Assembly (NCBI GenBank): GCA_016185145.1
Contig: JACPOB010000081.1
Location: 40,668-104,667 of the forward strand
Reading direction: 5' to 3'
DNA length: 64,000 nucleotides
Source of the DNA: Rhodospirillales bacterium
GTDB taxonomy: Bacteria; Pseudomonadota; Alphaproteobacteria; Reyranellales; Reyranellaceae
Shown here piece by piece: positions 33,633 to 40,981 of this stretch. A program made the position numbers and the translations under genes. How positions within the stretch are numbered: position 1 is the stretch's first letter; every line of letters begins with the position of its first letter. The notes beneath the pieces were generated by a model, which made no database searches, had not been told where the DNA came from, and saw only the letters and a program-made list of their open reading frames with translations.

Positions 33633-33765
33633 GGACCGCGGACCTCCAGGTCCGCTCATGGTCATGCTCTTCCGGACCGCGCGCATCTTGCGCGCTCATG
33701 ATTCATGAGCGAGCCAGAGGCTCGCGGTCCGGAAGACCATGAGCGGACCTGGAGATCCACGGTCC
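33633..33765. repeat. Nested mosaic palindromic repeat (family A, copy 3)
   Basis: An outer pair of 31-base arms (33633-33663 and 33735-33765, two mismatches) built on GCGGACC-TCCA-GGTCCGC encloses an inner element with borders CTTCCGGACCGC (33669-33680) and GCGGTCCGGAAG (33724-33735). The inner element carries one GCGCGC-ATCTT-GCGCGC and one GCGAGC-CAGAG-GCTCGC module. Confidence 0.75.
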
Positions 33766-33768
33766 AAG

Positions 33769-33797
33769 AAAAAAGGCGCCCCAGAGGGGCGCCTTTT
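33769..33797. terminator. Bidirectional rho-independent terminator
   Basis: GGCGCCCC (33775-33782), loop AGA, GGGGCGCC (33786-33793), with six A on the left (33769-33774) and four T on the right. On the minus strand this is a strong hairpin with a T6 tail just after the PRC-barrel gene. Confidence 0.85.
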
Positions 33798-33813
33798 CGC
33801 ATCGATTTCCGAG

Positions 33814-34314
33814 CTAGCGGCTCTGCGCCGGAGTCGTCGGCCGGGCCGGCGGCGCGGCGGCGGTTTCCGGCGGCGCGGGCTTGCGCCGGTCGGTCTTGGT
33901 GTAATCCGGCAACGCCATCAGGGCGTCCTTGGTGAGCGACGTGGTCAGCACCACCGAGTTGTCATCCTGGCCGATGGTGATGTCGGTCCACTTGACCGCG
34001 ACGTCCTTGGAGCCGACGCCGAGGAAGCCGCCGACCGAGATCACGACGTCGGTGACCTTGGCCTCCTTGTCGAGATAGATCTCGTTGATCTTGCCGATCG
34101 ATTCCTTGTTGGCGTTGCGCACCTTGGTGCCGATCAGCGAACTCGCCGCCATGTCACCCTTGGCGTTGAAGTCGCCGGTCGACACGGTGCGGTCGGCGGG
34201 TGCAGTGGCCGGTGCCGGCGAAGACGGCTGCGTCGTCGGCGTGGTCTGGGTCTGGGCGTAGGCACTGATCGCGCCGCAAGTGAGAAAAGCTGCGAGAACG
34301 ACGGATTTCAGCAT
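33814..34314 (-). CDS. Secreted PRC-barrel domain protein
   Basis: A 166-residue protein with a signal peptide (KSVVLAAFLTCGAISAYAQ), a Thr/Pro/Ala-rich linker, and a PRC-barrel domain (about residues 55-130: SSLIGTKVRNANKESIGKIN to VAVKWTDITIG). The C-terminus is a Pro/Ala tail (PAPPETAAAPPARP). PRC barrels bind RNA or proteins; the exported type in alphaproteobacteria has no settled role. A strong terminator follows. It is divergent from the methyltransferase gene at 34382. Confidence 0.87.
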   Translation of the reverse strand: MLKSVVLAAFLTCGAISAYAQTQTTPTTQPSSPAPATAPADRTVSTGDFNAKGDMAASSLIGTKVRNANKESIGKINEIYLDKEAKVTDVVISVGGFLGVGSKDVAVKWTDITIGQDDNSVVLTTSLTKDALMALPDYTKTDRRKPAPPETAAAPPARPTTPAQSR

Positions 34315-34381
34315 GGCTCATCTCCGTGGTAGAGGCAGACTAAAATTCAACGCGCCTTCGCGAGAAGGAGTTGCCGTAGAA

Positions 34382-34852
34382 ATGAGCGAAAATACCGAGA
34401 CGGCCCAAGTACTTATCCGGCCACCGATTGCCTGGGCGGTCGCCGTCGTCGCCGGATTTGTCCTCGATTGGCTGGAACCCCTGCCGTTCGTGCCCGAGGA
34501 CTGGCCCGGCGGCCTGATCGGGGCGGTCGTGTTTGTCCTGGCCCTGGCTCTCGCCATCTGGGCCATGGACGTCCAGACCAGGGCCGGCAGGAACGTGCCG
34601 ACCAACCGGCCGACCACCGCCATCGTCGACGGCGGGCCGTACCGCTTCACGCGCAATCCAATTTACCTGGGCATGTTCGGCGGCTTGATCGGGCTTGCCA
34701 TCGCCTTCGATACGCCGTGGCTGTTGGCCGTGCTGGTGCCCTTCGCGCTGGTCATCCGCTACGGCGTCGTGGCGCGCGAGGAAGCCTATCTCGAGCGCAA
34801 GTTCGGCGACGCCTATCGCGGCTACCGGCGGCGCGTGCGGCGCTGGCTCTAG
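34382..34852 (+). CDS. Isoprenylcysteine methyltransferase (ICMT)-like membrane protein
   Basis: A 156-residue membrane protein with hydrophobic helices (IAWAVAVVAGFVLDWL, LIGAVVFVLALALAIWAMD, WLLAVLVPFALVIRYGV) and the SAM-binding C-terminal motif GGPYRFTRNPIYLGMF (about 83-98) and EAYLERKFGDAYRGYRRRV. These are the hallmarks of the ICMT/PEMT-like family. Bacterial members methylate lipids or unknown acceptors. The ATG at 34382 has AAGGAG at somewhat long spacing. Confidence 0.85.
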   Translation: MSENTETAQVLIRPPIAWAVAVVAGFVLDWLEPLPFVPEDWPGGLIGAVVFVLALALAIWAMDVQTRAGRNVPTNRPTTAIVDGGPYRFTRNPIYLGMFGGLIGLAIAFDTPWLLAVLVPFALVIRYGVVAREEAYLERKFGDAYRGYRRRVRRWL

Positions 34853-35062
34853 CTCCAGCGCAGGAGATATGCGGGGGCCGCACTGGACGGCGAAGGCCGG
34901 CGAACCCTAGAGTCGCGCCCGTGTAACCGGGGTAACGGCATGAGCAGTTTTCCGGGAGGCACCTTTACGAGCAAACCATAGTCGCCCTGACCGACCGCGC
35001 GCGCCTGAATGAAGCGCACGCCGATCGGTTCTTCACGTTGTCCAACAAGACGGAGGAAACCG

Positions 35063-36574
35063 ATGGGTATCTGGCTCAGTGAACGCGAACAGCGCCTGGT
35101 CGCAGGCGCCGAGGAGGCCTCGGCGGCGACGCCGATTCCGACCCAGATCGTCTCCAACGGCGAATATCTGCCGCCGAGACAGAGCGCCACCCAGAAGAAG
35201 GTCGAGCGCCGGATCGTCGAGCTTGCCGACGCCAATGCCGGCCGGCTGGGCTTGAGCCGCCGGCAGTTCATGCGCACGAGCTGCGGCATGGCGGCGGCCT
35301 TCGTCGCCATGAACGAGATCTACGGCGGCAATGTCTTCCAGGTGACTCCGGCCGAGGCGCACGAGCCCGAGCTGGCGCAGGCGCGGGCGCAGGGGCTGGA
35401 GGGACAATTCATCTTCGACGTGCAGACCCATTTCGTGCGCGACGACTTCGACCACAAGGCGCTTCTGGACCTGGCCGAGTTCGCGAGCAAGAACTGGAAC
35501 CCGAAGCTGAAGGCGGAGGGCGTTTCGTCGCTCGCCCGTTACAAGTTCCAGAACTACGTGAAAGAGGTCTTTTACGACAGCGACACCAGCCTCGCCCTGC
35601 TGAGCGGCGCGCCGTTCGACGATCCGACCTGGTGGTTCCTCTCGAACGAGCAGATGGCGCAGGCGCGGGCGCTGATCAACGGCTTCGCGGGCTCGCGGCG
35701 GCTTCTGTCGCACGCCCTGATCACGCCCGGCCAGGCGGGCTGGATGGACGAGGTCGACAAGGCGATCACGGTGCACAAGCCCGAATCGTGGAAGGGCTAC
35801 ACGATCGGCGATCCGCTGAACCCGTCGAAGTTCCCGTGGCGGCTCGACGACGAGAAGCTGGTCTATCCGTTCTACGAGAAGGCGGTGAAGGCCGGCATCA
35901 CCACGATCTGCATCCACAAGGGCCTGCTGCCGCCCGACTACGAGAAGTCGTATGCCGGCGTCTGGGAGTACGCGACGGCCCAGGACATCGGCAAGGCGGC
36001 CAAGGACTGGCCGCAGATGAAGTTCGTGATGTACCACGCCTGCCTGCGTCCGGCCTTCGAGCTGCCGGACCAGGCGTGGACGGAGTTCGAGCAGACCGGC
36101 CGCATGCGCTGGGTGAGCGACCTCGCCGACATCCCGCAGAAGCTCGGCGTCAACAACGTCTATGCCGAGCTCGGCACGGCCTTCGCCAATTCGGCGGTGT
36201 CGCATCCCAAGTTCTGCGCCGCCATGGTCGGCACCCTGGTCAAGGGCATGGGCGCCGACCACGTCCTGTGGGGCACCGATTCGGTGTGGTACGGCTCGCC
36301 GCAATGGCAGATCGAGGCGATGCGCCGCCTCGAGATCCCCGAGGACATGCGCAAGAAGTACGGCTTCGCGGCACTGGGCGACGCCAACAGCATGACCAAG
36401 CAGATGATCTTCGCCAACAACGCGCTCGCGATGTACGGCATCAAGCTGAAGGCCGCGGCCAACACGCAGATGCCGGCCTACTCAGAGGACCGCTTCGCCG
36501 CGCTCAAGAAGGAGCACGCGCTGGCGTCCGTCGAGCGTTCCAACCTGCGCTACGGTTTCGTGCGGACGGATTGA
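35063..36574 (+). CDS. Amidohydrolase-2 family protein with internal Tat-like motif
   Basis: A 503-residue protein of the ACMSD-like amidohydrolase group. Metal or catalytic features are FDVQTHFV (about residues 118-125), TICIHKGLLPP, FVMYHACLRPAFE and WGTDSVWYG (about 409-417). A twin-arginine motif and hydrophobic stretch (LSRRQFMRTSCGMAAAFVAM) begin near residue 57, not at the N-terminus. So either the protein is exported with a long leader or the Tat-like region is now an anchor. GGAGG precedes the ATG. The 210 bases upstream (34853-35062) hold no gene that I can support. Confidence 0.85.
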   Translation: MGIWLSEREQRLVAGAEEASAATPIPTQIVSNGEYLPPRQSATQKKVERRIVELADANAGRLGLSRRQFMRTSCGMAAAFVAMNEIYGGNVFQVTPAEAHEPELAQARAQGLEGQFIFDVQTHFVRDDFDHKALLDLAEFASKNWNPKLKAEGVSSLARYKFQNYVKEVFYDSDTSLALLSGAPFDDPTWWFLSNEQMAQARALINGFAGSRRLLSHALITPGQAGWMDEVDKAITVHKPESWKGYTIGDPLNPSKFPWRLDDEKLVYPFYEKAVKAGITTICIHKGLLPPDYEKSYAGVWEYATAQDIGKAAKDWPQMKFVMYHACLRPAFELPDQAWTEFEQTGRMRWVSDLADIPQKLGVNNVYAELGTAFANSAVSHPKFCAAMVGTLVKGMGADHVLWGTDSVWYGSPQWQIEAMRRLEIPEDMRKKYGFAALGDANSMTKQMIFANNALAMYGIKLKAAANTQMPAYSEDRFAALKKEHALASVERSNLRYGFVRTD

Positions 36575-36578
36575 AATG

Positions 36579-36699
36579 CCGTCGTCCCGACCGGAGCCCG
36601 AAGGGCGGAGCGGAGGGACCTCCTCTCAACGACTAGCCGCTTGTCGTGGAGAGAGGATCCCTCGACTTCGCGCCTTCGGCGCTTCGCTCGGGATGACGG
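36579..36699. repeat. GTCGTCCCGACCGGAGC hairpin repeat (family B, copy 2)
   Basis: Outer arms CCGTCGTCCCGA and TCGGGATGACGG (one mismatch) enclose GGAGGGACCTCCTCTC / GAGAGAGGATCCCTC and inner short stems. It fills the gap between convergent genes and ends at the stop codon of the reductase gene. Confidence 0.7.
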
Positions 36700-37359
36700 T
36701 TATGTCAGCTTGCGCCGCCGCTCGAGCTCGGCGGCGCTCGGCTCGGCCTGGCCGAAGTCGCCGGTCCTGACCGCGCCGTCGGCCATGTAGCTGGTGATGA
36801 TCACGCCGGTCGGGTAGGCCTTCGACTTGACGGTCTTCAGCGCGACGGGCGGTACGCCCTCGCGGAACAGGCGCTTGCCTTTGCCCAGCACCAACGGGAA
36901 GGTGAGCACGGTGAACTCGTCGACGAGGCTCTCCTTCCACAGCGTTTGCAACAAATCGCTCGAGCCCTGGACCATGAGGTCGGGGCCGTCCTCGGCCTTC
37001 AGCTTCTTCAGCGCGGCGGCCGTGTCCTTGCCCAGCCACCGGCTGTTCTTCCAGTCGAGCTTCGGGTTCGAGCGTGAGGCGACGTACTTGGTGGCGGGGT
37101 TGAACTTGGCGGCAAAGGCGTCGTCGGCATCGGTGATGCAGGGCCAATACGCCGCGAAGATGTCGTAGGTCTTGCGGCCGAGCAGCAGGTCGAACGGTCG
37201 GCCGAAGATCTCGCCCATGGCCGCGCCCGACTCCTCGTCGAAGTAGGGGAACGTCCAGCCGCCCAACGTGAAGCCGCCCGTGGGGTCCTCGGCCGGGCCG
37301 CCCGGCGCCTGCATGATGCCGTCGAGGCTGGCGAAGGTTGAAACAACGATTTTACGCAT
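36700..37359 (-). CDS. Dihydrofolate reductase-fold protein (RibD C-terminal domain family)
   Basis: A 219-residue protein opening RKIVVSTFASLDGIMQAPGG, the standard start of the YyaP/RibD_C-like group, with DLLLGRKTYDIFAAYWP (about 57-73), KYVASRSNPKLDW and DLMVQGSSDLLQTLW (about 126-140). Members reduce pteridine-like or unknown substrates with NADPH. It stands alone between hairpin repeats. Confidence 0.88.
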   Translation of the reverse strand: MRKIVVSTFASLDGIMQAPGGPAEDPTGGFTLGGWTFPYFDEESGAAMGEIFGRPFDLLLGRKTYDIFAAYWPCITDADDAFAAKFNPATKYVASRSNPKLDWKNSRWLGKDTAAALKKLKAEDGPDLMVQGSSDLLQTLWKESLVDEFTVLTFPLVLGKGKRLFREGVPPVALKTVKSKAYPTGVIITSYMADGAVRTGDFGQAEPSAAELERRRKLT

Positions 37360-37445
37360 GTCGGACTCCTGAGGAGGGCGTTCGGATGTCCCGAGGACGA
37401 AAGACAGGGCGCAGCGCCGACAGGCTGCCGACGATTTTTTCAGGC

Positions 37446-37485
37446 TCTTCCAGACCGCGCGCGTCCTCGCGCGCGGTCTGGAGGA
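37446..37485. repeat. Simple hairpin of repeat family A (copy 4)
   Basis: CCAGACCGCGCGCG-TCCT-CGCGCGCGGTCTGG forms a 14-base stem with a 4-base loop just after the msrA stop. It is a short family A relative (CTCTTCC border on the left) and may act as a terminator for the msr operon. Confidence 0.65.
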
Positions 37486-37486
37486 A

Positions 37487-38005
37487 TCAGGCCCGCTGCG
37501 CCGCCTTCGCCCGCACCGGGAGCTTCCAGCTCGGCCGGATGAAGTGGCAGGTGTAGCCGTTCGGAATGCGCTCCAGATAATCCTGGTGCTCGGGCTCGGC
37601 CTCCCAGAAGTCGGAGGCCTTGGTCACCTCGGTCACGACCTTTCCGGGCCACAGGCCCGAGGCCTCGACGTCGGCGATGGTGTCCTCGGCGATCCGGCGC
37701 TGCTCGTCGTCGGTATAAAAGATCGCCGAGCGATAGCTGGTGCCGAGATCGTTGCCCTGGCGGTTCAGCGTCGTCGGATCGTGGATCTGGAAGAAGAATT
37801 CCAGCAGTTGCCGGAAGCTGGTCTTGGCCGGATCGTAGATGATCTCGATCGCCTCGGCGTGGCCGGCATGGTTGCGGTAGGTCGCGTTGGCGACGTGGCC
37901 GCCGGTATAGCCGACCCGCGTCTTCAGGACCCCGGGCTGCCTGCGGATCAGGTCCTGCATGCCCCAGAAGCAGCCGCCGGCCAGCACTGCGCGTTCTTGG
38001 CTCAT
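37487..38005 (-). CDS. msrA: Peptide-methionine (S)-S-oxide reductase MsrA
   Basis: A 172-residue enzyme with the catalytic motif [14 protein letters not shown] (active Cys near residue 12), [27 protein letters not shown] and [21 protein letters not shown], all standard for MsrA. It repairs methionine-S-sulfoxide with thioredoxin-type electrons. The ATG overlaps the msrB stop (ATGA), so both stereoisomer reductases are made together. No signal peptide, so cytoplasmic. Confidence 0.95.
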   Translation of the reverse strand: MSQERAVLAGGCFWGMQDLIRRQPGVLKTRVGYTGGHVANATYRNHAGHAEAIEIIYDPAKTSFRQLLEFFFQIHDPTTLNRQGNDLGTSYRSAIFYTDDEQRRIAEDTIADVEASGLWPGKVVTEVTKASDFWEAEPEHQDYLERIPNGYTCHFIRPSWKLPVRAKAAQRA

Positions 38006-38451
38006 CGCATGTCCTCCACCTGGTCGAGATAGTCGCCATAGCCCGCCGCCTGCATGTCGTCGCGATGGACGAAGCGCAGCGAGGCCGAATTGATGCAGTA
38101 GCGCAGACCGCCGCGATCGCGCGGTCCGTCGGGGAAGACGTGGCCGAGATGGCTGTCGCCGTGCTTGGACCGCACCTCGGTGCGGATCATGCCGTGGCTG
38201 GCGTCGTTGAGCTCGGCGACGTTGGCGGGCTCGATCGGCTTGGTGAAGGAGGGCCAGCCGCATCCCGATTCGTATTTGTCGGACGAGGCGAACAGCGGTT
38301 CTCCCGAGACGATGTCGACATAGATGCCCGGCTCCTTGTTGTGCAGCAGCGCGCCGGTGCCGGGCATCTCGGTGCCGCTCTGCTGGGTGACGCGATACTG
38401 CTCGGGCGTGAGCTTCGACAGGGCCTCTTTGGTCTTGGCGTAGGTCGGCAT
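38002..38451 (-). CDS. msrB: Peptide-methionine (R)-S-oxide reductase MsrB
   Basis: A 149-residue enzyme with [14 protein letters not shown] (about residues 58-71), [16 protein letters not shown] and the catalytic [12 protein letters not shown] (Cys near residue 118). The two CxxC pairs that hold zinc in many MsrB proteins are absent, so it is the zinc-free type. GGAGG lies before the ATG at 38451. First gene of the msrB-msrA operon. Confidence 0.94.
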   Translation of the reverse strand: MPTYAKTKEALSKLTPEQYRVTQQSGTEMPGTGALLHNKEPGIYVDIVSGEPLFASSDKYESGCGWPSFTKPIEPANVAELNDASHGMIRTEVRSKHGDSHLGHVFPDGPRDRGGLRYCINSASLRFVHRDDMQAAGYGDYLDQVEDMR

Positions 38452-38585
38452 CGTCTGTTCCTCCAGGAGGACAAACCATATAGGCCGAAAACGCCGTTGC
38501 GCCAGTCTCCTGCTGATGGAACTGCAGGATGATTGCTGTCCGGCTGCTTTCCGTTTCCCTGTGCGCTGCCGCGCGGCGGGGCCGC

Positions 38586-38684
38586 TCATGCTCTTCCGGA
38601 CCGCCGGCTTTCAGCCGGCAGAGTGCATTCACATGCGCGCATGAGCATGAGCCGGCAAGATGCCGGCGGTCCGGAAGAAGATGA
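38586..38684. repeat. Mosaic palindromic repeat (family A, copy 5)
   Basis: 17-base perfect arms TCTTCCGGACCGCCGGC (38592-38608) and complement (38662-38678) enclose GCCGGC-TTTCA-GCCGGC, a CATGCGCGCATG palindrome and GCCGGC-AAGAT-GCCGGC. Confidence 0.75.
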
Positions 38685-38686
38685 GA

Positions 38687-39220
38687 TCATGCCGGCAGGC
38701 GTTTTGCGTATTCCTTCTGCAGGCGAAGCCAGCCGTCCCAGAACGGTCCGGTCTCGGTGCCGGCGACGCGCGCAGCCAGGACGTCGAGGTGCATGTGCCA
38801 GCCCGGGCCGACCATCAGCATGGTGCGCCGGTCGGGCAGGCGGCGATGGGTGACGGTGAGCAGCACCTTGTCGTCCTTGGGCTCGAGCTCGAAGGTGACG
38901 TCGCCGCTGTTCTGCCAGGTGAAGGAGATCTTGCGCGGCGGGTCGAGCTCGGTGATGCGGCTCTGCATGCGGTGCTCGTCGCTGAAGCCTTCCGGCCGCT
39001 GGCCAGGCGGATCGGTCAGTTCGTTGTTGCGCCACACCAGCTCGAAGGGCGCTCCGACCTTCATCTCCATGAAGCCCGACGCCAGCCATTTGCGCCGCAT
39101 GTCGCTCTCGGTGAGGTAGACCCAGATGCGCTCGATGGGGCCGGGCAGGAGACGCTGGATCTTCAGGGTGGCCGGCTCGGTCAGCAAGCCATAGGGGTCG
39201 ACGGTCGCGGCGTCGGTCAT
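38687..39220 (-). CDS. SRPBCC (AHSA1-type) domain protein
   Basis: A 177-residue START-like protein: LKIQRLLPGPIERIWVYLTE, RRKWLASGFMEMKVGAPFEL, ISFTWQNSGDVTFELEPKDD and GWHMHLDVLAARV. It probably binds a small hydrophobic ligand. The ATG overlaps the ArsR stop (39217-39219), so it is translationally coupled to its regulator and under the same twin operators. The order here is ArsR then SRPBCC, unlike the pair at 5.9-6.9 kb. Confidence 0.87.
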   Translation of the reverse strand: MTDAATVDPYGLLTEPATLKIQRLLPGPIERIWVYLTESDMRRKWLASGFMEMKVGAPFELVWRNNELTDPPGQRPEGFSDEHRMQSRITELDPPRKISFTWQNSGDVTFELEPKDDKVLLTVTHRRLPDRRTMLMVGPGWHMHLDVLAARVAGTETGPFWDGWLRLQKEYAKRLPA

Positions 39221-39585
39221 TGGTCGTCTCCTTTCTTGCGCGGTGGGGATTTCCCGGCGTCCTCCTCGAGGAGGAGCCGCTCGAGGCGATCGAGACGGTC
39301 GCTCCAGTAGCGCTCGTAGTAGTTCAGCCACTGGTGCGCGCTGGCGAGCGGCCCCGGGTCCAGGCGGCAGAAGTGGGTGCGGCCGCGAACCTCGCGGTGG
39401 ATCAGCCCGGCATTTTCCAACGCCTTGATGTGCTTGGACGCCGCGGCGAGCGAGATCGAGAAGGGCTGGGCAAGCTGGCCGACCGTCCGCTCGCCATCGG
39501 TGAGATCGCGCAACATCTGCCGGCGCGTGGTGTCGCCCAGGGCATGAAAGACCGAATCCAGCTGTGGCGCATTTAATTCAACCAT
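39217..39585 (-). CDS. ArsR-family transcriptional regulator
   Basis: A 122-residue winged-helix repressor: DSVFHALGDTTRRQMLRDLT, recognition helix ISLAAASKHIKALENAGLIH (about residues 42-61) and wing REVRGRTHFCRLD. No metal-binding Cys pair is seen. I prefer the ATG at 39585, which starts just before the family opening; an in-frame ATG at 39624 would add 13 residues. Both ATGs fall inside palindromic operators, implying tight autorepression. Confidence 0.9.
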   Translation of the reverse strand: MVELNAPQLDSVFHALGDTTRRQMLRDLTDGERTVGQLAQPFSISLAAASKHIKALENAGLIHREVRGRTHFCRLDPGPLASAHQWLNYYERYWSDRLDRLERLLLEEDAGKSPPRKKGDDQ

Positions 39586-39632
39586 GTGGTTGAATATAGA
39601 AGCCTCACAAGAAATGTCAACCATTTGGTTGA
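39576..39632. promoter_or_regulatory. Twin ArsR operators overlapping the start region
   Basis: ATTCAACCA-TG-TGGTTGAAT (39576-39595) and TCAACCA-TT-TGGTTGA (39617-39632) share the pattern TCAACCA-N2-TGGTTGA, with centres 39 bases apart. The promoter for the ArsR/SRPBCC pair must lie between or over them. Confidence 0.75.
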
Positions 39633-39665
39633 ATGATGGTCGGATCCGGAGGGCGACCTCGCCGG

Positions 39666-40160
39666 CTATGCTGCCATCGCGTCGTGATTGACCTCGCTCT
39701 TGGCGAGCCTGCTCAGGACGAAGTCGACCTTCTTTTCGTCCTCCAGGCTCTCGTGCAGCAGGGCCTGGTCGTCGCGCAGGTCGAGCTGGCCGGCGAGCGC
39801 GGCGGCAGTGCCGTAGGCGGCGATCACGTAATGTGCGACCTTCTGCATCGAGGCGATCAGCGCGGCGTCGCGCAAGTGCGGCACCTTGACGATGCTCATC
39901 ATCTTCTCGGTTTCGGCGATCAGGGCCTGCATGGCCTGATCGGTATGTTCGCGCGATTTGGCCTTGCGTCGGGACAGGATCGAATCGAGACGCTCCTCCT
40001 TCACCAGCGTCTTCTGGCGATGGTCCGCCAGAAGCTTCTTCAGCGAAGGATGCGCGGCCATCTCCGCCATGCGCAGCAGCGCATCGGCAAGCTGCTCCTC
40101 GAGGCTGCGCAGCTCCTGCAATTCGGCGATATACATGTCGTTGAATGTGGCGATCTGCAT
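39666..40160 (-). CDS. DUF892 (YciE/YciF-like) ferritin-like protein
   Basis: A 164-residue all-helical protein. The start QIATFNDMYIAELQELRSLE, the LLADHRQKTLVKEERLDSIL helix and the late AAYGTAAALAGQLDLRDDQALLHESLEDEKK match DUF892, a ferritin-like fold with Glu/His metal ligands and a role in stress response. It lies downstream of the SDR gene on the same strand with a 95-base gap. Confidence 0.88.
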   Translation of the reverse strand: MQIATFNDMYIAELQELRSLEEQLADALLRMAEMAAHPSLKKLLADHRQKTLVKEERLDSILSRRKAKSREHTDQAMQALIAETEKMMSIVKVPHLRDAALIASMQKVAHYVIAAYGTAAALAGQLDLRDDQALLHESLEDEKKVDFVLSRLAKSEVNHDAMAA

Positions 40161-40255
40161 GGGCGTGCTCCTTTCGGCGCCCAACGATCTACGACGAGAC
40201 GGGTTGCCGTCGTCCGGGCCCGACCGCGCAAGGGCCTGAGCCGATCGAGCAGCGC

Positions 40256-40969
40256 CTATGCCGCGAAGCCGCCATCGATCATCTGTAGCGACCCGGTGAT
40301 CATCGCGGCCTGGGGCCCGGCGACGAAGGCCACGTAGTCGGCAATCTCGCTCGGCCGAATATGGCGCTTGATGGCCATGAAGCCGTGCATGGTCTCGGCC
40401 ATCGGCCCGCTGGCCGGATTCATGTCGCTGTCGGTGGGTCCAGGCTGAATGGCGTTGACGGTGATTCCACGGGCGCCGAAATCGCGCGCCAGGCCGCGCA
40501 CCATGCCCTGCATGGCGGACTTGCTGAGTGCATAAGCCGCGCCGCCGGCGAATGGGATGCGGTCGCCGTTGGTCGAACCGATGACGACGATGCGGCCACC
40601 GTCGGGCATGCGCCGCGCCGCCTCGACGGCGGCGTGGTAGGGCGCCTTCACGTTGATGTCGATCAGGCGGTCGACGGCATCGGGGTCGAGGCTGAGCGGA
40701 TCGCCCATCACCAGGGCGCCGGCGCTGATCACGATGACGTCCAGCGCGCCGCGGTCGGCGACGGCCTTGACGAGCGCCCGCCGGTCGGCGCTGTCGACCT
40801 TGAGCGCCTGTGAGCCGGTTTCCTTGGCGAGCGCCAGGGCGGCGTCCGACGAGCCGAGATAGGTGAAGGCGACCTTGGCGCCGCCGCTGGCGAACCGGCG
40901 GACGATGGCGGCGCCGATGCCGCGGCTGCCGCCCAGGACGAGGACATTCTTGCCGACAAAGTCGTCCAT
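40256..40969 (-). CDS. Short-chain dehydrogenase/reductase (SDR)
   Basis: A 237-residue classical SDR: NVLVLGGSRGIGAAIV (NAD(P) site, about residues 8-23), VIVISAGAL, the catalytic IVVIGSTNGD (Ser) and GGAAYALSKSAMQG (Tyr-x-x-x-Lys, about 143-156), then NAIQPGPTDSDMN. The substrate is unknown. It is the last gene of a six-gene minus-strand run that begins with the pseudo-kinase; the gap to the MBL gene is 12 bases. Confidence 0.9.
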   Translation of the reverse strand: MDDFVGKNVLVLGGSRGIGAAIVRRFASGGAKVAFTYLGSSDAALALAKETGSQALKVDSADRRALVKAVADRGALDVIVISAGALVMGDPLSLDPDAVDRLIDINVKAPYHAAVEAARRMPDGGRIVVIGSTNGDRIPFAGGAAYALSKSAMQGMVRGLARDFGARGITVNAIQPGPTDSDMNPASGPMAETMHGFMAIKRHIRPSEIADYVAFVAGPQAAMITGSLQMIDGGFAA

Positions 40970-40981
40970 GCTCGACTCCCG

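Noticed and set aside
34853..35062. A minus-strand stretch reading EPIGVRFIQARAVGQGDYGL that looked like a gene fragment
   Set aside because: No start, no family pattern, and it overlaps the ribosome-binding site region of the next gene; left unassigned.
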